Below are positions 1 to 12,880 of a stretch of 64,000 nt of DNA, piece by piece. Made by a program: the position numbers and the translations under genes. Origin of the DNA: Epiperipatus broadwayi (lineage: Eukaryota > Onychophora > Udeonychophora > Euonychophora > Peripatidae); NCBI GenBank assembly GCA_028023455.1, contig JAQFVV010000036.1, forward strand, positions 6,135,576-6,199,575, read 5' to 3'. The notes below the pieces were generated by a model, which had not been told where the DNA came from, made no database searches, and saw only the letters and a program-made list of their open reading frames with translations. The number at the start of each line of letters is the position of its first letter. The stretch's first letter is position 1.

Positions 1-120
1 TATTTTGCCTTTTGGAATGCTACTGTTTTAGTTTTTATATGATTTAAAATTAAATTTATGGTTTGTAAAAGGAAGTAGATGTCTTAACTACTATATCACA
101 AGATACTTTTTAGCACTTAC

Positions 121-282
121 AAACAAATTTAAAATATCACATGATCACTGTTCTTTCCATTGATTACTCTGGCCTGCTCTGAGTGGCGCTAGTGTATGGA
201 GAGTTTTGCCTGTGTGAAATTAAAAATATTATATTTCTTTAACTTCCTTAAGCTATATATTAGGCAAACCATTTTAGCCTAA
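121..282 (+). repeat. Inverted repeat arm 1 (partner at 2772-2935)
   Basis: About 160 bp matching the reverse complement of 2772-2935, including a shared family A ribozyme-element fragment and flanking sequence such as GGCAAACCATTTTAGCC. The homology extends beyond the mobile fragment, so this is a duplication of a locus that already held the insertion, not two separate insertions. The arms are visibly diverged, so the event is old. Confidence 0.75.
125..229. mobile_element. Family A ribozyme-element fragment, head-to-head, with imperfect TSD
   Basis: The core (138-216) starts with an antisense tail (ATCACATGATCAC is the complement of the family A 3' end) and switches near 157 to a sense 3' portion (CCATTGATTACTCTGG onward to GAGAGTTTTGCCTG). 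It is bracketed by AAATTTAAAATAT (125-137) and AAATTAAAAATAT (217-229), a 13-bp duplication with one mismatch. The ribozyme itself is not included. The same head-to-head design recurs in other copies in this window. Confidence 0.6.
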
Positions 283-622
283 CAACTTATGATATTGAAA
301 TTCTAATGTATTACTTTTAGTAGTCAAATCTCTTGGTACAGTTACCCTTTCATGTATTTGTAGGCTCACCACTCATGATTTTAGTAATTCACAGTTTATA
401 AAGGAAAAATAGCATTCATAAATTTTTTGTTTACACTCAATTGTATGAGTGATATCACAATTTATTTTTTAGTCAACAATTTCTTATCTCATGCAGTCAG
501 TCAATTGCTAGGAATTATTAAATAAAATTTTAATTTACAATGACCACCCAGCATGAAGTTCATAGTAATGCTAGTTCTGTGTGACAAAATAAAAAATAAT
601 TTATTTATTAATAAAGGAAAAC

Positions 623-719
623 AATTGCATGCACAATAAACATCACATGACCCCCACCTCTTGCTATGTGTAGCAATACGTATAGTGAGTTTTGCCTGTT
701 TTAATTGCATGCGCAGTAA
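623..719. mobile_element. Minimal head-to-head family A fragment with TSD
   Basis: About 63 bp (640-702): an antisense 3' tail (CATCACATGACC...) joined to a sense 3' end (...GAGTTTTGCCTGTTT). It is bracketed by AATTGCATGCACAATAA (623-639) and AATTGCATGCGCAGTAA (703-719), a 17-bp duplication with two mismatches. It is an extreme 5'-truncated two-sided insertion without a ribozyme. Confidence 0.55.
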
Positions 720-744
720 CAACATTCACACACACATATATATA

Positions 745-1060
745 TGATTTGGGCTTTCCATCATCAGATTTTTAGTGGTATGGATGGCTGAAGAGTTGAA
801 GTAGATTGAAGCCTGTCCATTAAAGTATGAAGATTTGCTATCTTAATATAAACTGAGCACTGATTATATATATATATGGGTGAGAAATGATAATCTGGAC
901 CAACTGATGAGTGCTGTTTCAACACAATATATATATATATTGGTGATTATTGATCTTTTCTACATGTGTGTGATCATGTGTATCAGTGATATGAGATAGT
1001 GTGGAGAGTTGAAAGGTGCTTGAAAGTCTGAGTTCAAATCCCCTATATTTGCAATTAGGC
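745..1060 (+). mobile_element. Family B ribozyme element (degenerate hammerhead)
   Basis: About 310 bp matching the copies at 32160-32475 and 58750-59060. It starts near CATCAGATTTTTAGTGG and ends with GTCTGAGTTCAAATCCCC. A hammerhead half-site ACCAA+CTGATGA lies at 899-910 and the partner TTGGTGATT at 940-948, but the second core box GAAA is lost and stem II is damaged, so it should be inactive. The 3' part has a tRNA B-box-like GAGTTCAAATCCC and a weak A-box-like TGAGATAGTGTGG about 35 bp upstream, which may form a pol III promoter. Confidence 0.7.
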
Positions 1061-1069
1061 TCCAGGTAT

Positions 1070-2640
1070 ATGAATAGTGCCTGTATTTCAAATATTATAT
1101 TAACTTATCTATAGATGAATTCATAATGATTGTACTCTCTAACATATTAGTATACTGGGTTTTGCATAACTGTTTTATAGTATATTGTTTGAGAATTACT
1201 GTTGTTGATTTTTGACTGTGTATCATTTTAAAATTAAATTATAAAAGCATTTTTATACACATGACATGTGGTTAATATATTGTATTTGTAACATGGAACA
1301 CTCATGTAAAAGTTTGATTACATGACTGAAAGAAGAGACTGTATTTTACTGTTACTATTTATGATAAGATTAGTTTACTAGCTGTTTTAAATTGGGTCAT
1401 TTTGATTGGATTATTTTATGGGTAAAATGAAATGTCATGGTTGAGTTAGAATGAATTGTCATTAGCATCCATATAAACTTATGGTCATACTATTAACCAA
1501 TTGTGTCAATTTTCTTTCAGTCAGAATGCATTTTTAACTCTCACTGACCCTATTTGTTTTTTTTTTTTAAATTACTTAATAATATTGCATAGTGTGTCTC
1601 AGTGAAAAGATAATTTTCTTTTCCTGTTTGTAGCATCATCTTTGAATCATTCATGTGCTATATACTTATAAACTTTTGCTATTCTTCACATATATTTTAA
1701 AGAGCTAGCCCATCTGATTTTCAAGTTATGACATGAAGAGTGACAGTGAGTTTCTATCTTAACCCACATTGGAATAACATATTAACATTAAATTTTGTTT
1801 TAAGTTGGATAAATTGCTAGTAAATCATTTGATATGATTCAAACTATGTGTGAAATGAAGCCATGAATTGCAATAATGTTTTCAAGTGGTTTCCAAAGCT
1901 TCATAATGAGTAATAGAGTATTGAAAGAATGATTCGTGAAGATATGGAACATACTATCACATTTTATAACTTGTGATCCAATTTTTCTAACATTTTAACA
2001 TTTTTGTGATGAATAATTAAGCTATGCTGCTACTTAAACATATTAATTCAAATATGGTGTTACAGGCAGATTGGAAATTTTTTTACTGCAACACATTATG
2101 TATATAATATGTGATAACTTATATAACAAAGGATAAAGTAATTATATAGTTGCACTCTCAGAAATCATAGATTGTTATATGTTCTTTGAGAATACTAGCA
2201 GTAGGTTGAGAATCTGATTGTACTCAAATTTACTGAGATTTTTTTAAATACTTTGTTGCTCTTTTATGTTTTTATATAATTTCTATCAGATTTTTAGGTG
2301 TTATCTTAGGATTAATGAGTGAATTAAATGTGACATTATATAATCTCCAAAAGTTATACATATGAGCAAGAATTAGATGCTTTCCTTGAAAGTCATATGT
2401 TCAATGGTTTCTGAATGCAAAGTATCAGTGAAACTAATAAAGACCATTACAACATCTGCAGAATGTCAGAATTCATCACCTCTTAATATTTGCCAGATAT
2501 ACATAATGATTTTGAAAGTTCTAAATTGTTTATTATAATCATTGTGATATAATCCACACCCTAATATAGATTTTTATCATATATTTTTAAAGGTATACTC
2601 TTTAGAGATATTAAAGTAACCAATTAGTCTTAAATTAAAC
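1070..2640. other. AT-rich stretch without recognisable features
   Basis: No open frame of length, RNA gene, repeat family or mobile element could be recognised here on either strand. The sequence is AT-rich with short homopolymers only. Confidence 0.5.
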
Positions 2641-2771
2641 CTATCAATTACTAACATCTAAAAGTAATGGTGACTCATAGTGTAGTGTTCATTCAATTGC
2701 CTATTATGTCTATGATATTGAATTTAAATTTGAAATAGATAATTCTTGAATTGTTTTTATATGTAAATAGT

Positions 2772-2935
2772 GGGCTAAAATGGTTTGCCTAATATATAGC
2801 TTATGGAAATTAAAGAAATGTTATAATATTTAAAATTTCACAGAGGCAAAACTCTCTATACAGTAGTGCCACTCAGTGCAAGCCAGAATAATCAATGGAA
2901 AAAAATGATGATATTTTACATTTGTTTGATTACAT
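2772..2935 (-). repeat. Inverted repeat arm 2 (partner at 121-282)
   Basis: Reverse-complement partner of 121-282. It carries an antisense family A fragment (GCAAAACTCTCTATACAG, TGCCACTCAGTGCAAGCC) inside shared flanks (TGGTTTGCCTAATATATAGC). The 2.5-kb spacing could allow a hairpin or inversion, but divergence is considerable. Confidence 0.75.
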
Positions 2936-3332
2936 TGTTGTTGTAGAAATAATGTAAATATACTGTAGACTTGTAAGTAGATAATAAAAGTGCAACTTTT
3001 TATATTAAGTTTCAACTTAATTATATCCATTACAATTAGAAGTTAAGATATATATATATATGTATTAAATATTAGATTGCAACACATTATGCCAAATTAT
3101 GCTAATTTTTATAAAACAATTGCTAAAAATGTCTTCTGCTTTTTTAAATTATGATTTTAAAGTTACATCTTCATTTTTTATTTTTTGTGAAACATTAAAT
3201 GTGTAACTATATAGTGATCATGTGAAGTAAAGCAATGCAATGTCTGGTAAATGTTAGGGCTTCTGCGTATGGGTGCGCAGGTTGTGCAGAACACAACAGA
3301 TTTTTATCATGGAAGCACCAAGATGCCAAGAT

Positions 3333-3810
3333 AACTAATTCATTTTATATGTAAATGAAAATGTTTACATTTTCAAATCACTTCATTGTTAGAAATAAGT
3401 TTTGTGTGTAAATATTTTTTTAAATATGAGAGGAAAATTTTTTTATTTAGACTTATTGTGACAATTGCCTGAGCCTCAAATTTTGAAGCATGACCTCAAA
3501 ATATACTGCAGATATTATACTCTTATCATTACATTAAACCAAACAAGGCAATACTATTTTGTCATGATAATTAATAAAACTTATATGTAAATGTTTAGAT
3601 ATCCAAATGACTTTATTGTTAGAAATATATTCTGATTGTAACTATTTTTTATTTATATATATAAAAGGAATATTTCTTTCCTTGGACTTGTTGTGACACT
3701 TGCTCAAGTCTCAAAATATACTTTATATATACTCTACCATTGAACTTAACTGGCCAATATCTTTTTGTTGCTATAATTAATAATATTTATATGTAATTGA
3801 AAATGTTTAA
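3333..3810. repeat. Degenerate tandem duplication, period about 220-250 bp
   Basis: Two successive units share the ordered landmarks ACTTATATGTAAATG, TTTATTGTTAGAAATA, CTTGTTGTGACA and CAAAATATACT; a third unit begins near 3780 (ATTTATATGTAATTG). It is not coding. It may be an old tandem duplication or the remains of a satellite. Confidence 0.65.
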
Positions 3811-3829
3811 ATTTTCTATATTCTATTTT

Positions 3830-5690
3830 ATATAAAAAGTAACACATTACTAGTAATAATTTATTTAAAAATAAAACTTCTTTTAAATTGCCTCATAATT
3901 ACAGTAATTCTACATGTAATAAAATTATCTTTATCAATGGTATTTTGCAGTTATATATAAAGTAATGGTAGAATGGAAGGCTTTGGAATGTGAGATCCTA
4001 GGATATATTCTGTTGCTGCTTTTTACAAAATGTTTTCTTTTTTTTATCATGCTGTATTATTTTTTTACACCTTTTACTAAATAGATTTTTCTGTATGCCA
4101 TATTATCTTTTTATGTTTTACTAAACAGCTTTTCCTTGAATGTGAATGTGGGTTTGTTCCCTAGCTAAAAACTCATAATTGATCAATAAGTCACCCTATG
4201 CTCCAAAACTAAAGAAAACAGAACGATAATTTTTAAAAAGATATTTCATGCCAAAATATTTAATTCTTAATAAATTTTATAATAATAATATTATTTAATG
4301 TAATTCTCTTGATTATAATAAAAAACCCTACATAATTGCACTATATTCAAGTCTAAAAATATATCTAACAGAACAAACAAAGTGTTTGATGTTTTTATAG
4401 TTATCCAATATAATCTGTGAATAAACAAAATCAAGTGCAAGTCATTTTAAGGGTTTCTAAAAAATCATCTAAAACAATCTAAGTATAAAAATTTAAAATA
4501 TCTTTCCTTAAATAAATCTTGACTGAATCCCTAATGTTGAACAACGTAATAAAGGATAATATATATAATATGTCTTAGTTATTAATGATCATTAAAAAAT
4601 TCAATAATCAAGTAGTGTAAATATTTTACTATAGAATGAAGGCAAGAGAGAAGTATTTTTGTTAATAAAAAACATAAACACATTATATGTAAGAGGTTCT
4701 GAATTAAAAGTAACTAATGTATTTTTAAAACAACCAATTATTTTTAACAAGCTGAAGCTAATGGAATGAAAGAATTATGCCAACCATTTTAATTAATGGC
4801 CATGAAATATTTTCATGGGTGTGTGTGTATGTGTAATGGTAGGGGTAATGGATAGGGACTTTTTTAAGTATGATAAAAACAGATATTTAAAACTATTCTC
4901 TTATTTGTAGATATTTCCTATTTCTACTGCTAGCAATTTCACAGAGTCTCCGAAAATAATATAAAAACTTTAATTGTTTCAAAAATTATTTTTTAACATT
5001 AATTTGTTTTATTTTAGCATGTGTTTTAGTCTTTGGGTTTGATGTGCTATTACTAACAGTTGAATGTATTTGGAATATTTAAATAAAGTTAAATTTTTCT
5101 AAAGACATTCAACATACATGTGAGATGATGGAAATAGTCCAATATAAAAATACAACTAAAATATATGTTTACCAAACTTGTTAAATGATTTATAATTTAC
5201 ACATCTTATTTCACAAAATGAGGCATGGGGTACTAAAATTTACCTTGGACAAAGGCACCTCTTATTTATGAAATGGCATTGGTAAATGTACATTAATGAA
5301 TAATCAGGTAGAAATTATGAATATGGTAATCATTTTTTGGAAAATCATCTACTCCACAAAATACAAGGCATTAAAAAGAAGCTATTGGTTAATAAAGAAT
5401 TAATATTCAAATATTTAACAAGAGGATGAAAGCATATAGCATAGCTATGAAATGATTTTCAATTACTAAAATGGATTTCTAATTTAAAAGAAAATTTTGG
5501 AAAACTGAAAATATTATACTCTGAAATTTATTGTCTAAAATAAATAAAAAATTATTGGGATTATATCGATATTATGGTCTAGAATAATGTCCTGGTCATT
5601 CAAAAATGATACATAACTTGATAATAAGAGCCTATATATTTATTAAAGTATTTATAATAAGATATATTTCAGTTTAAATGCAGAGGTTCA
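3830..5690. other. AT-rich stretch without recognisable features
   Basis: Only a short GT-rich run near 4820-4835 and scattered homopolymers are visible. No gene, RNA or mobile-element signature was recognised. Confidence 0.5.
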
Positions 5691-6549
5691 TCCCTATTAT
5701 AGTTGGCAACAGCTAATGTTTACTCATTAACAGTATAACCAATTGTACTGAGACTCCGCTTTCATACCTTGACACTTCTACTCATGGATGTCATATGTGC
5801 AGATACAGTAAGTCAGTAGGCAATTCCCTGACCCAGATTTGAGTCTGACACTGAATTTCACCATAAAAAAATGTTGTCTGAGGTCTAACTGCCCGCTCAG
5901 ATAGACTTCCAATTCATAGCCTGATTCCTGTTTTTCTTACTGAAAAAAAATCAGATTTATTGACACTGATATCCTATTATATCTACCTGTGCTATTCATT
6001 ATTTATTAACTTTTATTGTTATTTCTTTTGTCAACAATATTATACATTCAGTATGATAGTGATAACATTGTAATTGTGAACAAGTTCATTATTTGAGGTT
6101 AAGCTCTAGGTGAGTTCACAATTCTCTCCTCACAGCAAAAATTATTTTTGGTATATGTCATCTTCTTGCTTATCTTTTGGCTTGGTTTTATTATTATAAT
6201 TTCTACATCCAATCTACTTTCATCATAAGGTCTGATTTCTTCATCAATTTTAGTTTCTACACTTGGTTTGCCAACATCATCACATCTTGACTAACTTTTA
6301 TGCTGGTGAAGGTGCTGTCCATCTAAGATTTGGATAATGATTGTATGCAAGCCCTTTGCATTTATAATTGTTGCTGGAATCCATTTGATAATCCATTCAG
6401 GTGTCTATTTGCATTTCAGCATTATGACAATGCTAATTAGGCCTAAAGACTAAAAGGTTTGCACTAGAGTTTTCCTGTAAGTGTGCTAAGTGTAGTACAC
6501 TATGTTAACAGCATTTTAGTTATGTGGTTTTTTTAAGTACCCACCATAG

Positions 6550-8000
6550 GTTTTAAGGCTCTTTTTGTCCATGAACCAATCTCTCAATCTAATCAATGCT
6601 CTTAGGATGAAATGATGACATTTTAGGATGAAATGATGATTGAAATGAATATTTATTTGATAAGGCTGTGCTATTTTCTGACACTATATTTATACACAGA
6701 CCATTAGTTGCAATCTCTTAAGTGCTTTGACGAATGATGCGGCATTGAGGAGGGCTTATTAAATCATTTTAGGCTAGTTGAATATGAATCTACTACTATT
6801 AATAATAATTTGCTCTTTTATGGAGTAGCATGTTTAATATGAATATTTGCCCAAGGATCCTTAGTATCAGACTACTCAAACATTTAATTCTTTGTGCTAA
6901 TTTTATTTTATATCTCTAATATTGGTGCACCTTAGATTTAATATTAGTACCCCAAGGTAAGCCACCAAATTTTCATTCTCATGATCCATGACTGACCACT
7001 ATGCAAAATGTTTAGTGCTTATAAGTAGTCACACAAAAGAATTATTACTATTGATCTTGAGACAATATATGATTACCTATTGAAATCTCAAATCTGTGCG
7101 TCAAATAAGCCAGATGTTTTTTATTTGGCTAACTCACATCGGTGGAGCATTAAACAACTGATTTACTCTTTATCAAAGTATCTGTCCCTAAATAAATTGA
7201 CTATTTGATTCCAATTATTCTGAACTCTTTGCAGATACATGACAATGAATGTTTAAATATCAATTTACCCCCTAAATAAATTCAAGGGTATACTAATATC
7301 CTTATAAGAAAGTGAAATACTTCAACATCTATGGGGACTCAGGCTAGAGAATAATTTATCTGATTCAAATAATATCAACAGTGATTTGTGATCAGTTTAC
7401 AAGATATAGTTATTCACAATTTCTTTTATGTTGTGATAAAATCTGGGAATTATTTGTCTATCTGTGCATTCATTTTTTTTAGTTGTAGATAAGCATTTTA
7501 AAGTAAATACAATGGGAGATCTTTCCCCAGTAGCGCACTAACCTTCACAGGTGATGCATCACAACTTAAAATTAATGCCTTTTCCAGATCATAGCACTAT
7601 TGAATCTATGACAGAATTTAACATTTAAAAGCCTGGTCATGCTTCATTTGATAGCAGTTCACAGCCTCTGCTTTATAGTGCAGAAAACTCCCACAACAAT
7701 GAATGAGATCTAAAAGTAAATGGAGCTCAGTTTCATTCACATGAGTCTTTGCTGCCTTAATCACTTGAACTTTTTGTGGGATGAGGGCCTTTTGCATCTA
7801 TTTTATGTCCAAAAAATTGAAACTCTTTAGTCTTGAATGTACATTTTTCTAGATATATCTTAATACCTAAGACATTGGTCTTATTTAATAACCTTATTTA
7901 ATAGATGCTCAACAACAGAAAACCAACAAAATATGGTAGTCTTGATTAGCAAATTGATTGATTACTTGCTGAAATATTACTGAAATGACTTATATTCTAA
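6550..8000 (-). pseudogene. Decayed Ty3/gypsy-type pol (reverse transcriptase and RNase H) relic
   Basis: Reading the minus strand in pieces gives a classic Ty3/gypsy order. KCTFKTKEFQFFGHKIDAKG (about 7851-7790) matches the end of the reverse-transcriptase domain (KCxFxxxxVxFLGHxID in the family). CDASPVKVSALLG (about 7555-7517) is the first RNase H aspartate motif. TDHKSLLILFES (about 7398-7360) is the RNase H TDHKPL motif. Many stops and frameshifts separate the pieces, so it is dead. The YVDD box is not recognisable, and sequence on both sides may hold more of the same element (integrase, LTRs), too decayed for me to place. Edges are approximate. Confidence 0.7.
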
Positions 8001-8299
8001 AAGGTAGACATTCATTTTTATATTTTGTGATGATAATATATTAATGCTCTTGCAGAATGGTCATTGACATCTGTTTTATTGATAATAAAATATAATAATC
8101 AACTGACAATGCTTTGTTGAACATTCACTAATAATCCCCACAATTTGGAATTTATCATTAACTAATAATCCTCACATATCCTTATAATACTATTACATTT
8201 TATGATGGTAACAATTGGAATAGCCTATTCTGACAAGGTTATTGATTCAATTATTAAACTATCATTTAGCTCTCAAGGCAGATAGCAAAGATGTGTAAT

Positions 8300-10500
8300 G
8301 ACAAGCTGTTCTAGGTACTTGTTCAGTTTCTCATCACACATGCCTGGGTAGTTCTTTTTTTAATTTTGTTATACATATGATTTGGTCCACTTTAATAACT
8401 CTGTAAACCACATGAGTCAACAAGTCTTGGGTTTAATAGATTACTGTGTTTACCAACTGATCCAATAACAAGAAAATAAATAGTTTTATTAAGCATTGTA
8501 ACTTTTATTCTTACTTTATCCATGAAATGGAATTTGGTTGTCTTGGTAATGATTACCATACAGTACAAACACAGATACTGTATCCAGCTCCATGGGATGA
8601 AATCATACCTCTTACATTATGTATAAAGGTATTGATTTTGTAGGATTTTAACCTTCATGTTATTTAGAATGCACTTTTTCATTTTCTGACTAGATTGCTG
8701 TTTTTTATGCACATAGTTTCATTTTGACTACATGATTACAATAACTGTAAAATGTATATCTATGTAGACATTTGGAGTGTGTATGTTGTATCTGGAACAA
8801 ACTTTCATGGTCATATTTTCTGATTTATTCTGGCACTCTTTACATTTTATTTTGTTCAGCTGAATATTTATGACTGAAATTTCTTACTGACAATCTTTAA
8901 TAATGTGATTAGTTTTTTTAATTCAAACATCTAATCAGCTAAAACAATATAGGAGATTGATGCTAATATGATGGTCATTCTGCAAGTAATCTTTCAGTGC
9001 TTCATTTAGAAAAGCTTTGAAGTCACAGCTCAGTTATGGTAATATCTCTATCCTTGTTCTTATATCTGGAGATTGAAGTTGTAACTCTATAATATTGTTA
9101 AAGATTTGGGACAAAAGTAAGTCATCAGGAGTAATAATGATTTATCAAATTCTAACTCACAAGGAAGCATAAGGACTGAGTGACATTGCAAAATTTTATT
9201 AGTTGGAGAGCTTTAAATCCTTATAAATGTCACTAATATTAATTCAATCTTTTTGATTTGATTTGTCATAAATATAAAGAGAACTTTATCCACATATGTT
9301 AGCCATTTTTTTTGGATTGCTAAAACTGAACTCTTCCAAAAAATCAATTTTCATCAATTGTTTTTTTTTTTTGAATGATGATAAAGATCTAATCAACCCA
9401 TAAATGTAGACCCTATTGACTGTGTATTGTTTAGAATAATGCTGTGGATAGGGAATAATAACACACACAGTTTGATAAATATATATCAAGGATATTTTTA
9501 ATTGTATTGTTCACCTCTACTTTTGTTGACAAATTGGTCTAAGACTGAATGCCCAGAATCCCATTTGAAACTTGAATAACTTTTAGACAAAGATGACTGA
9601 CTTGTATACAAGTATTATGATAATATTAACTAATGGCTCCATCTCCTGGTTTGCACATGCCTTTTTGCATTGTTACATTAAGGAACAATGAACTTTCTAT
9701 TGCTTGTTGTCTGACAATCATTTTGTCTGACATCCCTCACAAATAGACTTACAAAATACATCATATTCCATTCCTTATTAGAGACAATTGAATATATAGC
9801 TCAGCTTTCTCATTATCCTGTTTGTGACATTGATTATACATTTGCTTTCATTTTTATTTCATAAATCAGCTATATTATACATTGAATATAATCTTAGATA
9901 ATATTGTGGTTTAGATAAATCCATTATTTGATGTTAAGATTGAGTTAAGATGTGTTCACAACATAAACACTCAATGTAGTATGTAAGATCAACATTTTTG
10001 AAGAAGAAAATTTGAGGAAAATATGAAAAATTTATAACAGACCCCAAAGGAAATATTTTAGCTGAAATACGTGCAAAAACATCGAGTCCAGAGTTTTTTG
10101 TTTATTTTTATGTTTTGAAAATTGATTTATATGTCATTAATATTTTAAAAATATGATTCTCGCCATACTTTCATGATATATATTGCGATAAGATAATGGG
10201 TTAATATTAAGTTGTTTTTTGTTTCTCTAAGTTTTCTGACAATCTTATTTATTTATTTTTAAAAATTGAAGACTTCAAATCATTTGTATTATTGTAAATA
10301 TCGAAAAACATCTTAAATACTATTAAAAAAGAATCAACTTCTCATACAATTCAAAATCTGAAATATTAAATGTATTTTCGGCATGCTATGAATATGCACA
10401 ATTATTGATATTTTATTTATTTGAAATTGTTCTGCAGAAAATAATACACTGGCGAAATTTTTTTTTTTTAATGTGAATAAATATTTTTGTTTATAACTAC
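8300..10500. other. AT-rich stretch, no confident feature
   Basis: Possibly more of the decayed retroelement at 6.5-8 kb, but I could not find a domain motif. A short open frame around 9286-9489 has low-complexity content and no recognisable product. Confidence 0.4.
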
Positions 10501-10514
10501 ATGTATTCTGCCAT

Positions 10515-10690
10515 TGTATTTATCATCATCATCAACCATTATCAATCCACTGCAGGATGAAGGTCTCTCCAAGTTCAATCCATCTTTTCCTATCTTTAGC
10601 TTCTCTTCTCCGCATCACCTCTGCACACTTTCCCATTAAATGAACCAGTAAAAAAAATGTTTTGTACAGGTGTCAAACTTAATCTATCCA
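10515..10690 (-). pseudogene. 3' end of a LINE (C-terminal tail plus ATC-rich terminus)
   Basis: The minus strand reads RREAKDRKRWIELGETFILQ, the typical C-terminus of a widespread invertebrate LINE group (family pattern: basic, DRxxW), ending in a GAT-rich tail (plus strand TCATCATCATCAACC). A related end lies at 29660-29800. The rest of the element is missing: it is a 5'-truncated dead copy. Confidence 0.65.
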
Positions 10691-10699
10691 CAACATTTA

Positions 10700-11580
10700 C
10701 GTTAACCATCCTAGATAATCGCTTCAATGATTATTAGTAATCATTTATTAAAGTAGAGATTATTAAATGATACAAATTATCATAAACACATTTATGTAGA
10801 AGTTAAATGTAAAGGGGCATACATAGCTTATAATAAATTTGATAGGCATGTAAAATGTAATTTTTAATTGATGCAAATTCCAAGATTAGAAAAGAAAGAC
10901 AGAACTCACAATTAAAATACTGTTAGCATTTAAGACTGATGCAGCCAGTCTTAGTAAACTCATCATTCACAGAAAAAAATTGTTTTGGACGAGCAAATCA
11001 ATCAGTGGAAAAAATTCTATGATGTTAAATTTGTCGTAAAGAGTAATTCAATAGCACCTATTCTTGTAATTCCCGGATGTAATCGTTAAAGCTAATTGTA
11101 TTAACGCTTGATTAATATGATTATTTCCATATTCATTTTATTAATGCACATGACTAATGTTAGATTCAGAGAGTTAAAAAAAGAGTTTTATTTCTTGATC
11201 AATACCATTATTACATCACTATCATTAAAAGATCAAACTTTTCATCTCGGAGACATTAATGCATCCATTGGCATTGAGGTTGACAATCTCAATTCAGCAG
11301 TTTAGTGAACTGCGCCATTTACGAAAGAATCAATCAACATTGACAATGTCTCTATAGTAAAATAGATTTACTTTTGTTGAAAGTTGGAATAAATATTTTT
11401 ATTATTAAAATTTTTTAATTTGATTAATAAAGAACATAATATGAAAATCTTTTGATTTGATTAATAAAGAATACAATTTAAAATTATATTAAACATGATC
11501 TCATAAAATAGAGATGGCAGTGATTAATAAATAAATTCTAATATGAAACTTAGTCTACCCAAAACAATGTCTTATATATA
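10700..11580. other. AT-rich stretch with a small tandem duplication
   Basis: A roughly 50-bp unit containing TTTGATTAATAAAGAA is duplicated at about 11412-11470. Small open frames here have no recognisable product. Confidence 0.4.
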
Positions 11581-11644
11581 TATTAATTCTAATGTTTTCA
11601 CGGATAAAAGATGTCATATTATTATTACTATTTGCGGGATATTC

Positions 11645-11720
11645 CGTGTAGTGAAAAAGCTAAATACTGACGTTTCAGTACAATATCAAGTACCTTCCTC
11701 AGAGCGTCCTCTTTCTCAAA
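11645..11720 (-). ncRNA. Hammerhead-like motif in the PLE1 3' region (left copy; uncertain)
   Basis: The minus strand has CTGAGGA (11703-11697), then AGGTAC-TTGATATT-GTACT able to form a 5-bp hairpin with one G-U pair, then GAAAC (11676-11672). This matches the core order of hammerhead ribozymes, which are known in Penelope-like elements. Stem III and the cleavage triplet are not convincing (CGTCAGTATTTAG follows), and stem I pairs only partly. The right arm carries the same motif at 14195-14262 with two changes. It may be a degenerate or divergent ribozyme. Confidence 0.35.
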
Positions 11721-11782
11721 TCATAAGAATGCATGTGAGATTTAAAATCGTTTTTATCGTTTTCTTTCTCCTCATATTTAAA

Positions 11783-12880
11783 TTATATTGGTTGAGAAGT
11801 TTTAAAATTTATTTTCTCTTCCAATAGTTTCTTCCAAATGTTGTTAATCTTCTTTAACTCACACCTTTCATTTATGCTCTTGGGCCTTTTAAAAATCTCT
11901 ATAGCTTCTCTTAGCAATCTCTGGTCATATTGTTCAATTTTTGCTAAAATATTTGTTTTTTCAAAATTGATATCATGATTTGTTAATTTAATATGAGAAT
12001 AAATAGCTGATGAATTGGATTTTTCTCTCACTGCCAGAATGTGTTCTTCCTTTCTAATATTTATTCTACGATTAGTCTGTCCTATATATGTATGTGGACA
12101 GACCCTACATGGAATTTCATACACACCATGACACTCCAAAGCAATTTTATCTTTAGGAAGAGGAAATATTTCACTAATTTTTTTATAAGTAGTGTAAATT
12201 GTGTGAATATTATTATTCTTTAAAATGTTACCAATTCTATCAGTTACTCCTTTAATATATGGCAAAATTGTCTTAATTTTTGATGTATCAAAATCTTTTT
12301 TCTTTTGATATGTATAAGCCCTATTAATAATTTTGTAATTAAAACCATTATGAAGAAGCATTTTATTAGTAGCAAAAAGGTCCCGGTGAAAATGGCTATC
12401 ATCAGAAAGTCTCTTTGTTCTATCCAATAATGTCTTTGCCACTGAAAATAGTTGTGCAGGATGGTGATGAGAGGAAAAATGCAGATATCTCCCAGTGTGT
12501 GTTGGTTTTTTATATATACCATGGGATAAAGAACCATCTTCCCTTCTTTCAATCAAAACATCTAAAAAAGGTAATTGATTATTATTTTCTATTTCCATGG
12601 TAAATTTAATATTGTTGTGAAGAGAGTTTAAAAAATTAAAAAAGTCATCAAGAGCATGCTTACCATGAGGCCAAATAACAAAGGTATCATCAACATACCT
12701 CAGCCATATAGATGGTTTTTTAACTGCTAAAGTCAAAATTTTATTTTCCAAATCCTCCATAAAAATAGAAGCTAATGCTGGAGAAATTGGTGAACCCATA
12801 GCTAGACCTGATGTTTGTTTATACATCTGCCCATCAAAAACAAAAAATGTATTCGATAAGCAGTGTTCAATCAAAACCAC
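11783..12880 (-). pseudogene. Penelope-like RT plus GIY-YIG endonuclease, 5'-truncated (left copy)
   Basis: 365 codons open from the middle of the reverse transcriptase to the natural C-terminus. Visible: motif B (TSGLAMGSPISPALASIF, about residues 22-40), catalytic YVDD in WLRYVDDTFVIW (about 60-71), a PFLDVLI motif (about 104), then after a linker the GIY-YIG nuclease: GVYEIPCRVCPHTYIGQT (about 255-272), R..I..R..EH and a likely catalytic glutamate in LREAIEI. RT motif A and everything N-terminal are missing, so it cannot be functional even though the frame is open. The family reverse-transcribes element RNA from a nick made by its own GIY-YIG domain. Confidence 0.93.

Noticed and set aside
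899-948. Family B copy at 0.9 kb as an active hammerhead
   Set aside because: The GAAA box is lost and stem II is broken.
11108-11305. Small open frames in AT-rich DNA as genes (also 30822-31028, 54246-54473, 34257-34484 and similar)
   Set aside because: Short, low-complexity or overlapping identified repeats, with no recognisable domain.
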